Assembly (NCBI RefSeq): GCF_000425225.1
Contig: NZ_AULJ01000048.1
Location: forward strand, 1-40,378
Length of the DNA: 40,378 nt
Direction: 5' to 3'
DNA from: Pontibacillus marinus BH030004 = DSM 16465
GTDB lineage: Bacteria > Bacillota > Bacilli > Bacillales > BH030062
Below are positions 9,214 through 16,565 of this stretch, in pieces. A program made the translations under genes and the position numbers. The notes beneath the pieces are model-generated. The model searched no databases. It saw only the letters and a program-made list of their open reading frames with translations, and had not been told where the DNA came from. Numbering within the stretch: the stretch's first letter is position 1; the number at the start of each line of letters is the position of its first letter.

Positions 9214-10131
9214 TTATACGATTGGCTTTGCGTATTGATTAACGGCACGTTGTTCTAGAGGTTTACCCGTATCATATGAAATATTTTTTAGCAGATTTTC
9301 TAATTCATTTTTTGATTGAGAAGTTGGTTTTTCCCAATAAGAGAATACAGCCTGCAAGATTTGATAGCCTTCATCTTTTGCTTCTTCATATAAGTTGAGG
9401 AAGCTTTTGGTGGAGGCTTCATTTGTGGCTGAATGACGCCATTCACCATGTTGATCATTGAGATAATCCTTTTTGTCATGGAGGGGTTGGTGAGAAAATG
9501 GAGAAACAAGCGATCCGAGTAACTTGTTCTTCCAACCATAAGGGTCGAAAAGGATTCTAAGGGCAAGCTTCATATCACGGTACGCTTCTTGTATATAGGT
9601 GCTTGGAACAGATTGGTGAGTTTGTGGAAAATACTCTTTGATGTTTTCATCCAATACATTCACCACTTCTTTATTTAACGTTTTCCCCACGTCAATTTGT
9701 TGGTTTACAGGGTTTTTCCATGTTTTTAAGTTGCGGAAACGCTCCATCATAACGGTATCAATGTTTACTTCAAGTACCTGATGATTGTTCTTTTCATAAC
9801 CAGCGAGAAAGTGAATGTAAGGGTGCGTATTACGGTCTAATACATGGTGAGTTACAAATCCTGCAACATAGGCTCTTGTGTGGGCAGACTTCTGTGTAGC
9901 AGACTCAATTAGGTCGAGTAGAAAAGGACCACAATGATCATGGTGTAAAACTTGTCCAACTTGATTAACCGATTGATCTGATTTCCATGGCCAGAAGTTA
10001 TGATAGAAAAAAGGGTCCGGCCCTTGAGCACCAAGATTTAAGTATTTTTTAACATCTGAAAAGTCTTGGGGTATTTCCAATGAATCAATAAGTTCTTCAC
10101 AAAATAAAATATGTGTCCAAATATTAGGCAT
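9214..10131 (-). CDS. Zinc-dependent phospholipase C-like protein
   Basis: This 305-residue protein matches the bacterial zinc-dependent phospholipase C-like domain (Pfam Zn_dep_PLPC). Visible hallmarks are the N-terminal WTH (residues 5-7), GAQGPDPFFYH, HDHCGP, and the His/Asp cluster AGFVTHHVLDRNTHPYIH followed by a Glu-containing helix, all candidate zinc ligands. There is no signal peptide, so it is probably cytoplasmic, unlike secreted toxins of the family. Similar Bacillaceae proteins are annotated only as hydrolases and have no known substrate. A GGGGGA RBS precedes the ATG. It converges with the MFS gene and may overlap it at the transcript level. Confidence 0.82.
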   Translation of the reverse strand: MPNIWTHILFCEELIDSLEIPQDFSDVKKYLNLGAQGPDPFFYHNFWPWKSDQSVNQVGQVLHHDHCGPFLLDLIESATQKSAHTRAYVAGFVTHHVLDRNTHPYIHFLAGYEKNNHQVLEVNIDTVMMERFRNLKTWKNPVNQQIDVGKTLNKEVVNVLDENIKEYFPQTHQSVPSTYIQEAYRDMKLALRILFDPYGWKNKLLGSLVSPFSHQPLHDKKDYLNDQHGEWRHSATNEASTKSFLNLYEEAKDEGYQILQAVFSYWEKPTSQSKNELENLLKNISYDTGKPLEQRAVNQYAKPIV

Positions 10132-10268
10132 TCTTCAAGCATCCCCCTTGGCAATAATGTTATCATATAATTATTATAAGCGATTACATAGTTGGAGTAG
10201 AAGGGGTTAAGCATCTTTTCTACCGACTATGAATCATGATCATAATGTATAAACTAGGAGGCATTACA

Positions 10269-11660
10269 ATGGATTATCGTATTGAAAAAGACACCTTAGG
10301 CGAAATTAAAGTACCAGCAGATAAGTACTGGGGCGCGCAAACGCAGCGTAGTGTTCAAAACTTCCCAATCGGAAATGAGAAGATGCCAAAAGAAGTGATT
10401 CAAGGGTTTGCCATTTTAAAAAAATGTGCAGCAAAAGCCAATAACGAATTAGGTTTATTAGAAAAGGACAAAGCAGATGCTATTGCTCATGCAGCTGATC
10501 GAATCCGAAATGGCGAGTTAGATGAACACTTTCCACTTGTAGTATGGCAAACCGGTAGTGGTACGCAATCAAACATGAACGTAAACGAAGTGATTGCTTA
10601 CGTAGGAAGTGAGTGGTTGAAAGAGCAAGGTTCTGAGACACGCCTTCACCCAAATGATGATGTAAACAAATCTCAGAGCTCTAACGATACATACCCAACA
10701 GCTATGCATATTGCATCTGTTTTAAAAGTAGAACAGGAAGTACTTCCATCTCTTGATCGTTTAAAGAGTACATTGAAAGAAAAAATGGATGCTTATAATG
10801 AAATTGTGAAAATTGGTCGTACGCACCTTCAAGATGCTACACCTCTAACATTAGGACAAGAAATTAGTGGTTGGCATCGCATGCTTGAAAAAACAAACGA
10901 TATGTTAAAAGACAGTTTGAGCTACGTTCGTGAATTAGCCATCGGTGGCACAGCTGTTGGGACGGGCTTGAATGCTCACCAAGATTTCTCTGAACAGGTT
11001 GTAGAAGCAATTTGTGATGAGACAGAGAATGCATTTATTTCAGCACCAAATAAATTCCACGCACTTACCAGTCATGATGAGCTTGTTCATACACATGGTG
11101 CTCTTAAAGCACTTGCTGGCGACTTAATGAAAATTGCAAATGATGTTCGCTGGTTAGCTAGTGGTCCTCGTTGTGGAATTGGTGAAATTACCATTCCTGC
11201 AAATGAACCAGGAAGCTCCATTATGCCAGGTAAAGTAAACCCAACTCAGGCTGAGGCTATTACAATGGTTTCTACTCAGGTAATGGGGAACGATGCAACA
11301 ATTGGTTTCGCAGCAAGTCAGGGTAACTTTGAGTTAAACGTGTATAAGCCTGTTATTGCTTATAACTTCTTACAATCTTGTCAGCTACTTTCTGACAGCA
11401 TGGATTCCTTTAACGACCGTTGTGTGAAAGGGCTTGAGCCAAATCATGATAAAATCAATCAATACCTAAAAGATTCTCTCATGTTAGTAACGGCTCTGAA
11501 TCCTCATATCGGATATGAAAATGCTGCTAAAATTGCGAAGAATGCATTTGAAAAAGACTTAACGCTTAAAGAATCTGCTATTGAAACAGGCATTTTAACA
11601 GAAGAGCAGTTTGAAGAGTATATTGATCCAAAAGAGATGACAAAGCCAAACGCTAAATAA
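10269..11660 (+). CDS. fumC: Class II fumarate hydratase
   Basis: This 463-residue cytoplasmic enzyme interconverts fumarate and L-malate in the TCA cycle. The class II signature [10 protein letters not shown] (about residues 315-324), the active-site block [16 protein letters not shown] (about 183-198) and [11 protein letters not shown] are all intact, and length is normal for the homotetrameric FumC (citG in B. subtilis). The ATG at 10269 is chosen because AGGAGG lies 8 bases upstream; the in-frame ATG at 10236 has no RBS. The gene is monocistronic with its own terminator. Confidence 0.97.
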   Translation: MDYRIEKDTLGEIKVPADKYWGAQTQRSVQNFPIGNEKMPKEVIQGFAILKKCAAKANNELGLLEKDKADAIAHAADRIRNGELDEHFPLVVWQTGSGTQSNMNVNEVIAYVGSEWLKEQGSETRLHPNDDVNKSQSSNDTYPTAMHIASVLKVEQEVLPSLDRLKSTLKEKMDAYNEIVKIGRTHLQDATPLTLGQEISGWHRMLEKTNDMLKDSLSYVRELAIGGTAVGTGLNAHQDFSEQVVEAICDETENAFISAPNKFHALTSHDELVHTHGALKALAGDLMKIANDVRWLASGPRCGIGEITIPANEPGSSIMPGKVNPTQAEAITMVSTQVMGNDATIGFAASQGNFELNVYKPVIAYNFLQSCQLLSDSMDSFNDRCVKGLEPNHDKINQYLKDSLMLVTALNPHIGYENAAKIAKNAFEKDLTLKESAIETGILTEEQFEEYIDPKEMTKPNAK

Positions 11661-11697
11661 GTACTCCAGTGCACAAACTTTATAGAATAAAGAAGAA

Positions 11698-11725
11698 GCC
11701 CTCAAGCATAAGCTTGAGGGCTTTT
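11698..11725 (+). terminator. Terminator of fumC
   Basis: A 10-bp perfect stem (11698-11707 with 11712-11721) is followed by T residues. Confidence 0.88.
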
Positions 11726-11740
11726 AGCCATGATATTTAA

Positions 11741-11938
11741 TTATTGTTGTCCACCGAATTGCTGTTCAGCAGCTTGTACAAGACGTTTTGTAATTTCGCC
11801 ACCTACAGAACCGTTTTGACGAGATGTAGAATCTGGACCAAGTTGTACGCCAAACTCTTGAGCAATCTCAGTTTTCATTTGGTCAAGTGCTTGTTGTACA
11901 CCAGGTACTACAAGCTGGTTAGAGTTGTTTTGAGCCAT
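11741..11938 (-). CDS. Alpha/beta-type small acid-soluble spore protein (copy 1)
   Basis: This 65-residue protein of the alpha/beta SASP family binds and protects spore DNA. It shows [34 protein letters not shown] and [12 protein letters not shown], the two conserved family regions. The germination protease (GPR) site lies in TEIAQEFG (about residues 23-30). It is 63/65 identical to the divergent copy at 12344, although the two genes differ at many synonymous positions. RBS AGAGGTGA is present. Spore-specific (SigG) expression is expected for the family but I could not identify a convincing promoter. Confidence 0.96.
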   Translation of the reverse strand: MAQNNSNQLVVPGVQQALDQMKTEIAQEFGVQLGPDSTSRQNGSVGGEITKRLVQAAEQQFGGQQ

Positions 11939-12343
11939 TAGATTTCACCTCTTTACCATGTATTTTTTTTGGTGGGCTTCCCTGATGTTTACCAGTTGAG
12001 CCCGCGTTGTAAAGTGTGTTTCTTTGTTGTGTACTCCTATTGTGTGAGGATATTGAAAATGTATGATAGGTAATTTTGACCAACGGATTTTTGTTTCTGA
12101 TTTAAAGAGTTTGTATGTATGTAACTTAATTAAGAAACAAAAGATCTTCATATTAGCGTTTTACGATATTAGAAAAGTATTATGTACACATAATTAAAAA
12201 AGCCTTCAATAGTAGAGGAAGAAGAATAGCATTTCTTGAAATGGGCGGTATAAATAAGCTTGTATTATATAATATTTACCAACAAAAATTCATGATAGGT
12301 TTTCGAATATTGGTCACACTATGCTTACAGGAGGTGAGACAAC
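11939..12343. other. 405-base spacer between the divergent SASP genes
   Basis: It must hold the promoters of both spore genes. CATGATA at 12291-12297 fits the -10 pattern of SigG promoters and is well placed for the right-hand gene, but I see no matching -35. No terminator, structured element or convincing gene was found; the open frame at 11945-12151 has no RBS or family features. Confidence 0.4.
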
Positions 12344-12541
12344 ATGGCTAACAACAACTCTAATCAATTAGTAGTACCTGGTGTACAACAAGCTCTAGAC
12401 CAAATGAAGATGGAAATCGCTCAAGAATTCGGTGTTCAACTTGGTCCAGACTCTACTTCTCGTCAAAACGGAAGTGTTGGTGGTGAGATCACGAAGCGTC
12501 TTGTTCAGGCAGCTGAACAACAATTCGGTGGTCAACAGTAA
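12344..12541 (+). CDS. Alpha/beta-type small acid-soluble spore protein (copy 2)
   Basis: This is the second 65-residue alpha/beta SASP, differing from copy 1 only at residue 3 (Asn for Gln) and residue 23 (Met for Thr). The second change sits just before the Glu-Ile bond expected to be cut by the germination protease, so cleavage rates could differ (inference). A near-perfect AGGAGGTGA RBS precedes the ATG, as expected for a highly expressed spore protein. In B. subtilis an alpha/beta SASP gene (sspB) also lies next to the yhe cluster, which suggests shared ancestry of this position. Confidence 0.96.
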   Translation: MANNNSNQLVVPGVQQALDQMKMEIAQEFGVQLGPDSTSRQNGSVGGEITKRLVQAAEQQFGGQQ

Positions 12542-12683
12542 CAACTGAATATCATTGGATTAAGGAGGAATGGGTGACCGTTCCTCCTTCTTAATGAGTT
12601 TTTTTGAGTTTAATCAATATTTTTTTACATAATCAATCATTTTTAAGGGTAATAGAAAGATAACAGACCTTGGAGGGATTCTG

Positions 12684-12935
12684 ATGTATGTTTGTCCAGC
12701 TTGTAATGGACTGCAAAAAGTAATAAAGAATTGCTCTGACTGTGAGGAGCACTTAACCGATCAGGGAAAGCTTGTGGACTATTTAGATGAGTATAGTCCT
12801 TATTTAGATGATGAAGGATTAAAATTAGTCGACGGAGATCCCCAATCCACAGAAAATCATGTGTGTGTTCATCTATTGAGATGCCCTAAATGTGGTACAG
12901 AAACACACGTTAAGGTATCGGAGCAATCCAATTAA
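12684..12935 (+). CDS. Small zinc-ribbon-like protein of unknown function
   Basis: This 83-residue protein has paired cysteines Cys4/Cys7 and Cys17/Cys20, which could form one four-Cys zinc site, plus a C-terminal pair Cys67/Cys70 (CPKC) with Cys61 and nearby histidines. The middle is acidic. I do not recognise a named family. The RBS GGAGGG is well placed and the gene has its own terminator, so it is probably real. A regulatory or metal-binding role is only a guess. Confidence 0.75.
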   Translation: MYVCPACNGLQKVIKNCSDCEEHLTDQGKLVDYLDEYSPYLDDEGLKLVDGDPQSTENHVCVHLLRCPKCGTETHVKVSEQSN

Positions 12936-12954
12936 GAAAAAATAATGAATGTAC

Positions 12955-12990
12955 AAAAAATACCTCCTACCATTATGGTAGGAGGTTTTA
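12955..12990. terminator. Bidirectional terminator
   Basis: A 10-bp perfect stem (12963-12972 with 12976-12985) has an A-run on the left and T residues on the right. It can end the zinc-ribbon gene and, from the other side, msmX. Confidence 0.87.
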
Positions 12991-13022
12991 GTGTTCTATA
13001 TTAAATTAAAGGGGAAACGTTT

Positions 13023-14120
13023 TTATCGAATTCGTAATTCAGATTCATTATCAAAGAAGTGAGCTTTGTTCATATCAAGAGCAAGGTCGACTTTTTGTCC
13101 GCCTTGAATATCTGAGCGAGAATCAACACGTGCGATAAATTCCTGCCCACTAACAGAAGAGTAAAGGTAGGATTCAGAGCCCATTAACTCGGCTACATCG
13201 ATCGTAGCTGTTATTTTCGTATCCTGACTAGATTCAATAAATACAGGCTCATCGTGAATGTCCTCAGGACGAATTCCTAAAATAATGTCTTTCCCAACAT
13301 AATTTTGTTCACGTAACGTTTTCATTTTGCCTTCAGGAACTTTGATTTTGTAGTTTTCCATTTCAAAATACTGCTCGCTTAATGTTCCATGTAAAAAGTT
13401 CATAGCAGGAGAGCCAATAAAGCCACCTACGAAAACATTTTCTGGCTCATCATAAACGTCTTTTGGTCGGCCTACTTGTTGGATAATACCGTCTTTCATA
13501 ACAACAAGACGTGTTGCCATTGTCATCGCTTCAGTTTGGTCGTGTGTAACATAGATCGTTGTCGTTTGTAGACGTTGGTGGAGCTTTTGAATTTCAGCAC
13601 GCATTTGAACACGTAGTTTGGCATCTAGGTTGGAAAGTGGTTCGTCCATAAGGAATACTTTTGCATCACGTACGATCGCGCGGCCTAATGCAACACGTTG
13701 ACGCTGACCACCAGATAGTGCCTTTGGCTTACGGTCGAGATAACCCTCTAAGCCTAAGATTTTTGCTGCATCTTGAACGCGACGGTCGATTTCATCTTTT
13801 TTAAATTTGCGAAGTTTAAGACCGAAAGCCATGTTGTCATAAACGTTCATGTGTGGGTATAGGGCGTAGTTCTGGAATACCATTGCAATGTCACGATCTT
13901 TTGGTGCAACGTCATTCATACGTTTATCACCAATATAGAAATCGCCACCAGTAATTTCTTCAAGACCAGCAATCATACGAAGTGTTGTAGATTTACCGCA
14001 ACCAGATGGGCCGACGAATACAATAAATTCTTTATCATCAATATCTAAATTGAAGTCTTCTACTGCTGTAACTTTATTATCATAAACCTTGTTAATATTT
14101 TGTAGTTGTAGCTCTGCCAT
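13023..14120 (-). CDS. msmX: Multi-sugar ABC importer ATPase, MsmX/UgpC type
   Basis: This 365-residue ATPase energises carbohydrate ABC importers (CUT1 class). Walker A GPSGCGKST is at 37-45, signature LSGGQ at 135-139, Walker B VFLMDEP at 155-161, and an OB/TOBE-type regulatory domain fills residues from about 235. In Bacillus, MsmX is shared by several sugar transporters encoded elsewhere, which fits the absence of permease and binding-protein genes here. The gene follows a PucR/CdaR-type regulator on the same strand by 118 bases. Two catabolite-response-like sequences lie between them. RBS AGGAGGA is 5-7 bases before the ATG. Confidence 0.94.
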   Translation of the reverse strand: MAELQLQNINKVYDNKVTAVEDFNLDIDDKEFIVFVGPSGCGKSTTLRMIAGLEEITGGDFYIGDKRMNDVAPKDRDIAMVFQNYALYPHMNVYDNMAFGLKLRKFKKDEIDRRVQDAAKILGLEGYLDRKPKALSGGQRQRVALGRAIVRDAKVFLMDEPLSNLDAKLRVQMRAEIQKLHQRLQTTTIYVTHDQTEAMTMATRLVVMKDGIIQQVGRPKDVYDEPENVFVGGFIGSPAMNFLHGTLSEQYFEMENYKIKVPEGKMKTLREQNYVGKDIILGIRPEDIHDEPVFIESSQDTKITATIDVAELMGSESYLYSSVSGQEFIARVDSRSDIQGGQKVDLALDMNKAHFFDNESELRIR

Positions 14121-14137
14121 TATGAAATCCTCCTATA

Positions 14138-14186
14138 TGTAAGCGTTTTTTATAATGTAACTTCAGTTTATGAGAAATCGCTTACA
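14138..14186 (-). promoter_or_regulatory. Two cre-like sites upstream of msmX
   Basis: TGTAAGCG at 14138-14145 and its inverse CGCTTACA at 14179-14186 face each other. Read outward to inward, each matches the CcpA cre consensus (WTGNAANCGNWNNCW) with one mismatch. Location between RBS and promoter region of a sugar-uptake gene supports catabolite control (inference). Confidence 0.45.
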
Positions 14187-14238
14187 CGGTAAATGGCAGA
14201 TGTGCACAAAGATGTTGAAGGCCTTTTGTGCACGTTAC

Positions 14239-15144
14239 CTACTTGTCTTCTTCAACATTCACATGCATGAGAGCTAAATAGGTCAACAGGGCCCCTTGAA
14301 ACTGTTTGATATTGATATTGGTTTTTTCAATATATTTATCAACACGGTACTGTAGGCTATTACGGTGCATAAATAATTCTTTTGCAGCTAAAGTTGCATT
14401 GGAATTACATTCTAAGAAAACTCGTACTGTCTTTAAGAGCTCATGATCATGAATCGTGTCCCCTAATATAGTAGAAACAATATGTTGTTTGGTGTTTGAG
14501 TCTAATGAATGAATATATATATATGGAATAATGTCTTGATACGTTGTTACAGGTTTAGGGAAGTATGTTAGCTTTGTTTCAAAACATTGCTTTCCCCATT
14601 TGTAAGCCTCCGGAACATCAGGGAGAGCGTGATAATATGGCGTAATGTACATATAAAGCTTCATATAAAAATCACTCATTAGGACATCGATTACATGTTC
14701 ATACGAAATGCTTTCTTCGTGAAGGTTAGATCGTTCTTCAATAATAAATCCTTGATGGTCATTTTCCCATAGAATCGGCATTGTGTGAGGAAACAATCCT
14801 TGTATAGCTTCGTGAAACGTGTTAGGCTCAACCCCTTTTTCTGCGAGAGAGAAAAAGACAAAACGGAACTGAGATGGAGCTTTGTCTTGGTGTTGGTCTG
14901 TGTTGTGGTGATAGACCCAGTCATACCAAATCCGTTCTCGTTCGGTAAGAGTAGATTGTTTGGGGTCGTAGGGTTCAAGCAATGTATTCAGTAATTTCAG
15001 TTCCTTTTGCGCAAGGTCGGAAAAAGGAATGCCAAAAACTTCCCCATTACTCGAGCGGAACCATTTATATTGACTTTGATTTACATTTACTGTAGATTCA
15101 AATATTATAATATTTGGATATAATGATTTTAGTTGATCGAACAT
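14239..15144 (-). CDS. PucR/CdaR-type helix-turn-helix transcription regulator
   Basis: This 301-residue protein has a recognisable C-terminal PucR/CdaR-like HTH (about residues 235-295), including TVRVFLECNSNATLAAKELF and HRNSLQYRVDKY, typical of the HTH_30 family. The N-terminal two thirds match no sensor domain that I can name. It is encoded upstream of msmX on the same strand and may regulate it or sense a related metabolite (inference). An AAAGAGGT RBS precedes the ATG. The left flank of the gene is the repeat-rich region. Confidence 0.82.
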   Translation of the reverse strand: MFDQLKSLYPNIIIFESTVNVNQSQYKWFRSSNGEVFGIPFSDLAQKELKLLNTLLEPYDPKQSTLTERERIWYDWVYHHNTDQHQDKAPSQFRFVFFSLAEKGVEPNTFHEAIQGLFPHTMPILWENDHQGFIIEERSNLHEESISYEHVIDVLMSDFYMKLYMYITPYYHALPDVPEAYKWGKQCFETKLTYFPKPVTTYQDIIPYIYIHSLDSNTKQHIVSTILGDTIHDHELLKTVRVFLECNSNATLAAKELFMHRNSLQYRVDKYIEKTNINIKQFQGALLTYLALMHVNVEEDK

Positions 15145-15230
15145 GGCAGACCTCTTTCTATGTTTTTTTATTTATAGGAAATTACAAGATGGTGGCTTGT
15201 GTATAACTCTTTAAACAGAGCGAGGCCACA

Positions 15231-15561
15231 TCCAGCTCCAGCGCCCAGCAACGAATGGACTTGGGCCCACACGATGTGGGTCAGATCGACGTTGTCACAG
15301 GACGTGACGAACTTAGTCGATCATACTTTTTCCGTACGATAAGTCAACATCGATTCACCAAAGCTCATCGTGTTTCCTTTACACGTTTGAGAAATGAAAT
15401 TTTAACAAGGAAAAAAGTCGACGTAGCTAAAATTTCTAGGTGAAAGTACCACGGCAACTAAGCTTCTGTCTGCGCCTGCCGGCTTGCCAATCAGCAAGTT
15501 TGGTTAATCGTACTACGGGCTCAGTCCAGTCCCTTCGTTGCTACCCGGGCGCTTCCGCTTT
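15231..15561 (+). repeat. Mosaic palindromic repeat, family C copy 1 with nested module D
   Basis: The outer arms, AGCTCCAGCGCCCAGCAACG at the left (from 15234) and TTCGTTGCT...GGGCGCTTCCGC at the right (to about 15561), are inverted repeats. Inside are a CCCACA/TGTGGG hairpin and a GTCAC/GTGAC hairpin. Compared with copy 2 (16361-16565), this copy has about 125 extra bases between CCTTTA (near 15380) and TCGTACTACGGG (near 15507). The extra segment resembles the solo module at 29487-29615. Arms of this kind are common in Bacillaceae intergenic regions, but I know of no accepted name or function. Confidence 0.85.
15382..15507 (+). repeat. Module D nested in repeat C copy 1
   Basis: It shares TCGACGTAG, GCAACTAAGC(T/C)TCTGTCTGCG and GGCTTGCCAATC(A/G)GCAAG blocks with 29487-29615. 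The last block is a short hairpin followed by T residues. Its absence from C copy 2 means it was either inserted here or deleted there. Confidence 0.7.
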
Positions 15562-15711
15562 AGTTCTTATTATACAATGTGACACATATCGACTTTATGC
15601 TCAAACTTTTTTTCGTAGCATTGCTATAGTATAATATAGGAAAGACTGTTGATATAAAGAGTATGTTCTGGATATATATGAAACCGTTATTAGGAAAAGG
15701 GGGCAACGGAC

Positions 15712-15990
15712 ATGGAAAATCAAGAAATGAATGATTATTCCCAAGATATGAAGAATCGTTTAAAACGTATAGAAGGACAAGTGCGAGGCGTTCTTAAGAT
15801 GATGGAAGAAGGTAAAGAATGTAAGGACGTAATCACGCAATTGTCCGCAGCACGATCAGCTATGGATCGTTCTATTGGTTATATTGTAGCTAAAAACTTA
15901 GAGACGTGTATTCGATCCTCTGAAGAAAACGGCGAACCAACTGATGAATTAATCCAAGAAGCTGTGCAAATGATTGTGAAAAGCAGATAA
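15712..15990 (+). CDS. CsoR/FrmR-family repressor, CstR-like persulfide sensor type
   Basis: This 92-residue all-helical DUF156 repressor has the family core MKNRLKRIEGQVRGVLKMME. Metal-binding CsoR uses Cys-His-Cys ligands. Here only Cys37 (GKECKDVITQ) and Cys66 (NLETCI) remain, with Asn62 in place of a His ligand. The 29-residue Cys-Cys spacing and flanking sequence match CstR, which senses persulfides/polysulfides through a disulfide or sulfur bridge. The sensing role is inferred from these residues. CstR genes usually neighbour sulfurtransferases or sulfide oxidases; none is here, so its targets are elsewhere. A TATAAT (15630-15635) lies upstream and GGGGGC is the RBS. Confidence 0.88.
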   Translation: MENQEMNDYSQDMKNRLKRIEGQVRGVLKMMEEGKECKDVITQLSAARSAMDRSIGYIVAKNLETCIRSSEENGEPTDELIQEAVQMIVKSR

Positions 15991-16003
15991 GCAAAATGCA
16001 AAG

Positions 16004-16034
16004 GACATCAGCCATAAAAGCTGATGTCTTTTTT
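16004..16034 (+). terminator. Terminator of the CstR-like gene
   Basis: An 8-bp perfect stem (16004-16011 with 16021-16028) is followed by six T. Confidence 0.88.
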
Positions 16035-16059
16035 AATGTCGCTATGCAGTATGTCCGTA

Positions 16060-16257
16060 TTACTTATGCTGTTGATGCTCAGTTTCATTTGGAAATGGTT
16101 CGTTTTCCTTCGGTAGTTCACGTGCTTCTTCAATCTGTGCACGGTTATACGTGGAACGTACAGTACCTCCAGCCATTCCTTCATTAATCATGCGGTCGAC
16201 ATCCACTTCATACTTCTCGCGGCTCTCTTCCTGATATCCTTTTTTCGGATCTGGCAT
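16060..16257 (-). CDS. Small hydrophilic protein of unknown function
   Basis: This 65-residue, highly charged protein starts MPDPKKGYQEES and ends in a His/Gln-rich tail. It has no hydrophobic segment, cysteine or recognised motif. An excellent RBS (AAGGAGGGA) 7 bases before the ATG supports translation. Similar short charged proteins are frequent among spore-associated genes, but nothing here assigns a role. It sits with the CstR-like gene between two copies of repeat C. Confidence 0.65.
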   Translation of the reverse strand: MPDPKKGYQEESREKYEVDVDRMINEGMAGGTVRSTYNRAQIEEARELPKENEPFPNETEHQQHK

Positions 16258-16321
16258 ATTCTATCCCTCCTTAAGGATAGCTTTCCTCATATTTAGGGGA
16301 TCATGTGTATGGAAAGGAAGC

Positions 16322-16350
16322 AAAAATAGTCGAGCAAATTACACTCGACT
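16322..16350 (-). terminator. Probable terminator of yheD
   Basis: The stem GTCGAG (16329-16334) / CTCGAC (16344-16349) leads, on the minus strand, into TATTTTTG. It lies beyond repeat C copy 2, about 195 bases past the yheD stop. Confidence 0.65.
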
Positions 16351-16360
16351 TAAGTTTCCG

Positions 16361-16565
16361 TCCAGCTCCAGCGCCCAGCAACGAATGGACTTGGGCCCAC
16401 ACGACGTGGGTCAGATCGACGGTGTCACAGGACGTGACGAACTTAGTCGATCATACTTTCTCCGTACGATAAGTCAACATCGATTCACTTTGTTCATCGT
16501 GTTTCCTTTATCGTACTACGGGCTCAGTCCAGTCCCTTCGTTGCTAAACGGGCGTTTGCGCTTTT
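16361..16565 (+). repeat. Repeat family C copy 2, overlapping the 3' end of yheD
   Basis: It is nearly identical to copy 1 over its left 140 bases and at the right arm (GGGCTCAGTCCAGTCCCTTC onward) but lacks module D. Its right arm, TTGCTAAACGGGCGTTTGCG, runs into the yheD reading frame and supplies the stop codon (16544-16546) and the last residues. Confidence 0.88.

Noticed and set aside
11945-12151. 68-codon frame in the SASP spacer
   Set aside because: No RBS, no recognisable domain and it covers the expected promoter of the left SASP gene.
15255-15634. Two short plus-strand frames before the CstR-like gene
   Set aside because: They lie within repeat C copy 1; a related frame recurs in copy 2 (16385-16579).
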